This document shows positions 60,701-64,000 of a stretch of 64,000 bases of DNA, piece after piece. The translations under genes were made by a program, and so were the position numbers. How positions within the stretch are numbered: the first letter of the stretch is position 1; every line of letters begins with the position of its first letter. The notes below the pieces were generated by a model. That model ran no database searches. It was given only the letters and a program-made list of their open reading frames with translations, and was not told the DNA's origin. The DNA is from Kordia sp965283645 (lineage in GTDB: Bacteria; Bacteroidota; Bacteroidia; Flavobacteriales; Flavobacteriaceae), in assembly GCF_965283645.1 (NCBI RefSeq), contig NZ_CBDIPG010000001.1, positions 558,001 to 622,000 of the forward strand, given 5' to 3'.

Positions 60701-62173
60701 AACACGATTTGATCGTTCATTTAGTTCTTTATAGCTATATTTTTCTTTTCCATCAGTAACTGCAATTTGTGTTGCGTTTTGAGCTACTTGTTTTTGAAAA
60801 AATGATAGTAATGTTTCTTCTTTAGGATACGTTGCTTCTGTTGCATTGAAAGCATGTAATAATTCTTGTTGTACACTTGTTGTGAGATAGTTGCAATCAC
60901 TTAATTTTTCTTTCGGATTTTCACAAATCGTCACAATCAATTCTTCAATATGATTTCCTATTTGGTGTATTGTTGCTTCGTCGAAGTAATTGATGTTGTA
61001 ATCTAAATCAATTTTCACATCTTCTAACGCATCAAATTCACGAATGTACACAGCTAATGCGACACGTTCAGATTCATGCGTCATTGGAATTACAGACGTT
61101 TTTGTTCCATGAAAATGATCTGCATAGTTTTGTTTTTCATACGATAAAGTAATGTTGAACAATCTGTCTTTATCCTGAAAAATATTGAGTTCTTGAATCA
61201 ATTTCCCTAATGGAAAACGTTGGTGTCGATAGTCTTGACGTAATTGTTGTTTGATGGCTAAGATTAACTCTTCAAATGTATCTTCGAAGTTCAGTTGCAT
61301 GCGCAATGCAGCAACTCCCATAAAGAGTCCGACCGTTTTTTTGAAAATAGATTTTCCTCTGTTTAGTACTGGAAGTCCAATTGCAAAGTCTTTGTTTTGA
61401 TGTTTTCTTCCAAAGTAGAGGTATAAAATTCCTAGTATAACATGAAATGTAGAACAGCGTGAAGCTTTGGCAATTGTTTCTAGTTTGTTGTAAACTGAGC
61501 GTTTGATAAATAATTCTTTTCGCTTGCTTTTATTTATGTGAACTGTTTCGTCAATTCTTTCAAAGATACGTTCAGGTAAGTGTTGAAATTTATTTTTCCA
61601 ATAGGTTTTGTCTGAATTAAAATCTTCTGATTCAGCATATTTTTTATCATCAATTACAAAATCTGTATATGAATATGGATATTCCGTTACTACTGTTCCT
61701 GTTTCAATGAGTTCGTTGTAATTTTTAACCAAGCGTTGAAACATTATTGAAGTTCCCCAACCATCTGTAATGATGTGATGATACATTGAGAAAAGGTAGT
61801 ACAACTCGTCGCTTACTTTTAGTAAAACAAACGTGTGTAGTAATTCTTCTTTGTCGAAATTGAATGCTTTTTGAAACGTTTCCTGCATGTAGCTTTCTGC
61901 CGTTTCTTTTGCATTGTTTTCGCTTGAAAAATCTATATAGCCAAGTACAGAATTATGTGTTGGCAAGATGTCTATTTCGGCAGTTGCACCCGAATTTTTA
62001 ATAATACTTCGGTACGCATCATGCTGCTCAATTAGTGCAATATATGCTTGATTAAAAACCTCATATACAACATTCCCTTCAATTATTATCTTAGCACCAA
62101 TATTGTATATTGGATCGTTTCGATATAAAAGTTGCTCAAAGTAGACATCTTGTTGTGGTAGTGTTAGTTTCAT
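57758..62173 (-). CDS. Nonribosomal peptide synthetase, C-A-T-C, predicted glycine
   Basis: 1471 residues. Condensation domain 1 (1-430; active site HHIITDG at 132-138), adenylation domain (about 450-940; YTSGSTGNPKG at 600-610, YGPTETTIW, ETGDLGKW, KIRGYRIELGE, NKKVDRKSL), carrier domain (GGHSLNA, S988), condensation domain 2 (about 1030-1471; HHIIMDG at 1164-1170). Aligned to GrsA by eye, the ten-residue specificity code reads D-I-L-Q-L-G-M-I-W-K, nine of ten to the known glycine code. No thioesterase or reductase is fused; the last domain is condensation, so release may use an external nucleophile. Partner of the exporter upstream. Confidence 0.95.
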   Translation of the reverse strand: MKLTLPQQDVYFEQLLYRNDPIYNIGAKIIIEGNVVYEVFNQAYIALIEQHDAYRSIIKNSGATAEIDILPTHNSVLGYIDFSSENNAKETAESYMQETFQKAFNFDKEELLHTFVLLKVSDELYYLFSMYHHIITDGWGTSIMFQRLVKNYNELIETGTVVTEYPYSYTDFVIDDKKYAESEDFNSDKTYWKNKFQHLPERIFERIDETVHINKSKRKELFIKRSVYNKLETIAKASRCSTFHVILGILYLYFGRKHQNKDFAIGLPVLNRGKSIFKKTVGLFMGVAALRMQLNFEDTFEELILAIKQQLRQDYRHQRFPLGKLIQELNIFQDKDRLFNITLSYEKQNYADHFHGTKTSVIPMTHESERVALAVYIREFDALEDVKIDLDYNINYFDEATIHQIGNHIEELIVTICENPKEKLSDCNYLTTSVQQELLHAFNATEATYPKEETLLSFFQKQVAQNATQIAVTDGKEKYSYKELNERSNRVANYITTHFHEEGNIAPIAVLLARSADLIVTLLGILKSGHAYIPLDPEFPQERLEYIVAHSEVKCIIGTANLAHKINTKANFVTFSSIQEQNIHAQLPKINALQTAYIIYTSGSTGNPKGVSIGHQALLNFLLSIQKQPKISNEDVLFSVTTQSFDISILEFFTPLISGATVHVATKELLSNPLQILTALKNVNPSVMQATPSFYQLLFNAGWTGNKDLKVLCGGDLLSTALAEKLVTTCGEVWNMYGPTETTIWSSIKKIEKAEEASCIGKPIDNTQLYILDENLQLLPIGSTGAIYIGGDGLAQGYYKNDSLTAEKFITNPFDATQKIYETGDLGKWNAKGEIEFLGRNDYQVKIRGYRIELGEIETKLNQLNTVKEAVVIAKKSNDQEAVLIAYIVPSETKLDTAAIIQELRKELPEYMIPYTILPIERFPLTPNKKVDRKSLSQQQVQQITSDATNENLETATEITLATYFTEILELKENIGSNANFFMLGGHSLNAVKLINRIEKELQQQLSLKTIFEYPTVATLASFLDRNTTQTAISLEKAATQTEYPITTAQYGVWLASQKKEKSIAYNMPAVYKIVGEIDVELFEKAFKNSIQKHEIIRTNFIEIAGTPHQKVVSNELVEFKIDLNFSEENTIEAYIYKEFNLETDLLLRVAYVATEKTILFVTHHIIMDGWSLELLINEVITNYKKRLSESIVENDTLEFQFKDYAVWQQKVAAQTEDRNQKFWKEYLKNYEWKSTVQSNIDTDELAKAAEYKCVWDEDFLTSILEVVKAQNITLHTFLVTTFNVLVHKMYAHNDICIGTVNSGRTRSELQEQIGMFVKTVPLRTRIDSDERVKLILAKTHENLLNIDAHQDIPAEIQNDLRLDVLMALQTPSFNYENISVTPALDLVLQLTNTSYNRLPLLINFIQSEKQLSTIVHYNTTAFEAETIELLFLKYKEIITQIITNTNLTIADITTALAFEKQEVIDIDFNF

Positions 62174-62307
62174 CTAAAAAATGGTTTAGAGATTATATAC
62201 TTCATACCGTTTTCACTTTAAAATTACGCACAAAAAAGAAGGCTTTTATTGTATAATTTTAAAGCAAAACTGATATGAAATCTTAAAAAGAAAGTGCATT
62301 TCTTTTA

Positions 62308-63942
62308 TTATACCCAGAAGTTTTCAGTAAGTTCTTCTTTGTTGCTTACGTGTACATCTTTTACAATTTTTCCATAATCGAACTTTACAATTCGGTCAGC
62401 ATGTTTAAAGTATGCATCATCATGTGTTACTGCAATGATTGTTTTTCCTTCTCTTTTTAGTTTCGGAATTAATTCTTCGTAGAAATATTTTCTGAAATGC
62501 GGATCTTGATCAGCTGCCCATTCATCTATTACTAGAATTGGTTTTTTCTCTAATAGTGCAAAAATCATAGACATTCGTTTGCTTTGTCCTTTGGAGAATT
62601 TACGACGTGCAGATGTTTCTTTATCATCCGTTATTACTTTATCTAACTGCATTGTTTTTAGTAAATCGCTATATTCTTTATTGTCTTCCAGATTGTAATT
62701 GTCGTAGTTGTTTGAAAAAATATGATTGTTTGTAAAAATTGCGGCAATTGAATCTTGTAAGTCTTGTTTTATTCCCGATTTTAACGTGTTGTTGACAATT
62801 ATTTCTCCTTTACTTGGCTCGTATAATCCGGTTAGAATGTTGATAAATGTACTTTTTCCAGAACCATTTCCACCAACAATAAATATAACTTCTCCTCTAT
62901 TTACTTCAAAATTGACTGGTCCTAATTCGAAAGCTTTGTCATTGTTATCACTTTTATAACTAAAACAGATGTCTTTAAAAGACAAGTTTTCAAACGATAC
63001 ATCTTGTGTGTCTTCAATTTTGATGGTTGCATCTTCAATTTGAAAATCTTTCATGAAGTTTTTTATCCTTCCCATTGCCACCATAAAACGTGTGTACGAT
63101 TGTTGCAAGTTGATTAAATTGTTTATAGGTCCTGAAATGAACAGAATAACTACAATGTATGCGATAACATCTTTTTGTTCAAGTAAGCCAAGTGCTGGCA
63201 AACCAAACATAATTGCCGCAATAACAAAGTATAAACCGTATTGACTAATCATATTGATGGAAAGAAATACATAGTTGATTCTGAAATCTAACCCTTCCGA
63301 GTTGTCACGATTAGGTCCTAAATGTTTTTCCATGATGTTTTTTCGGCGAGAAGCACTTAGTTTTAGTTCTTTAAACCCAGAAATTAAATCTGTTACATAG
63401 TTATAGTAGTATTCGTTTTGTTTTCGAAGTAACGAAACTTCTTTCGACATAGAATTCATCACAATGAAATAGCAAACTGCTACTAAAATGATGAGTACAA
63501 CTACAATTAACGCCGCAGAAACTGAGAGTGTAAACATGTAAATAACTCCCAAAATCAACATTAGCAGAGAACTTACTGTGTGTGTTACCGTATATGGAAA
63601 GTTTGAGAAAATCCGCAAATCTTCCATTGCTGTAAAAAAACGTTGTGTACCGTGTTTTTCAAGCATTGTTAATGGTGCTTTTAGGATTTGATTGAATAAG
63701 TTTTTCTCGTTTTCGTAGAGTACTTTAAATGTGAATTGATTCAATCTTTTTTGAAAGATGATATTCAACAAATAAGCATAACATACAATAGCAAGAAATA
63801 CAATAACAGTGTAATCCTTTAGAAATACTTTGTTTCCTGCGAGAACATTATTAATGATAAATATGATCCCAAAGTTTAAAACTGTGTTTGGAATTGCATA
63901 TAAGATTAAATAGATAATGTTTTTAGATTTTAATTTCAACAT
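62308..63942 (-). CDS. Cyclic-peptide-export type ABC transporter (SyrD/PvdE-like)
   Basis: 544-residue half transporter: six membrane helices (1-290) fused to an ATPase domain (about 320-544) with Walker A GGNGSGKSTF, a variant signature FSKGQSKRMS and Walker B ILVIDEWAAD. The DEWAADQDPHFRKYFY stretch and overall length match the SyrD/PvdE group that moves peptides made by NRPS out of the cytosol. First gene of the minus-strand cluster, 134 nt before the NRPS. The export function fits the context. Confidence 0.92.
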   Translation of the reverse strand: MLKLKSKNIIYLILYAIPNTVLNFGIIFIINNVLAGNKVFLKDYTVIVFLAIVCYAYLLNIIFQKRLNQFTFKVLYENEKNLFNQILKAPLTMLEKHGTQRFFTAMEDLRIFSNFPYTVTHTVSSLLMLILGVIYMFTLSVSAALIVVVLIILVAVCYFIVMNSMSKEVSLLRKQNEYYYNYVTDLISGFKELKLSASRRKNIMEKHLGPNRDNSEGLDFRINYVFLSINMISQYGLYFVIAAIMFGLPALGLLEQKDVIAYIVVILFISGPINNLINLQQSYTRFMVAMGRIKNFMKDFQIEDATIKIEDTQDVSFENLSFKDICFSYKSDNNDKAFELGPVNFEVNRGEVIFIVGGNGSGKSTFINILTGLYEPSKGEIIVNNTLKSGIKQDLQDSIAAIFTNNHIFSNNYDNYNLEDNKEYSDLLKTMQLDKVITDDKETSARRKFSKGQSKRMSMIFALLEKKPILVIDEWAADQDPHFRKYFYEELIPKLKREGKTIIAVTHDDAYFKHADRIVKFDYGKIVKDVHVSNKEELTENFWV

Positions 63943-64000
63943 TTTCTTGAGTGTCGTTAGATTATAGATGAGTATCTATAATTGATTTATAGTAATGCGT

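Overview
The window is AT-rich chromosomal DNA from a Bacteroidota bacterium, most likely a marine Flavobacteriaceae and possibly close to Kordia. The genus is my inference. The family-level call rests on the gene set: BshA, MlaD, a Bacteroidota-type LptD, a fused GH3/beta-lactamase protein, TPR-AraC membrane regulators, many Cys-rich peptides with flavobacterial leaders, occasional TTG/GTG starts, and few Shine-Dalgarno sites. I saw no rRNA, tRNA, CRISPR array, transposase or phage genes.

Layout. 1-2.6 kb: edge of a type I restriction-modification locus (hsdM, cut by the left edge, behind a two-TM coiled-coil protein). 2.8-10.7 kb: housekeeping genes (HU-like protein, Bax inhibitor-1 family, msrB, bshA, GH3-beta-lactamase fusion). 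11.1-16.3 kb: peptide natural product region with five leader-peptide genes, a nucleotidyltransferase, a LanC-like cyclase, and a small basic protein with a DNRP leader. 16.6-24.9 kb: core genes (membrane Fe-S oxidoreductase pair, MlaD, amidase, LptD, RidA). 25-36.4 kb: mixed genes with five more leader peptides, an acylase, an aldehyde dehydrogenase and a TPR-AraC regulator. 36.5-39.2 kb: a five-gene two-component operon. 39.7-44.3 kb: 5-oxoprolinase genes, including a fused PxpA-PxpB, with an NRAMP-like transporter that lacks the usual metal ligands. 46-50.6 kb: five leader peptides around a LytTR regulator and a second TPR-AraC regulator. 50.8-63.9 kb: one minus-strand biosynthetic cluster of ABC exporter, NRPS (C-A-T-C), alpha/beta hydrolase, three paralogous ATP-grasp-like enzymes and a phosphopantetheinyl transferase.

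How it fits together. Two natural-product systems dominate. The first is a dispersed set of fifteen small genes encoding GG-type leaders with Cys-rich cores. Only one set (11.87-14.77 kb) sits with a maturase candidate: an intact LanC, no LanB/LanM dehydratase, and a nucleotidyltransferase between the two precursors. Two palindromic DNA boxes recur upstream of several precursors, which points to shared regulation. The second is the NRPS cluster. Its single adenylation domain reads as glycine-specific by the ten-residue code, it ends in a condensation domain without a fused thioesterase, and three ATP-grasp-like enzymes accompany it. Several intergenic repeat families (a 126-bp pair, a roughly 155-175-bp pair, four-copy heptamers, long inverted repeats) punctuate the window.
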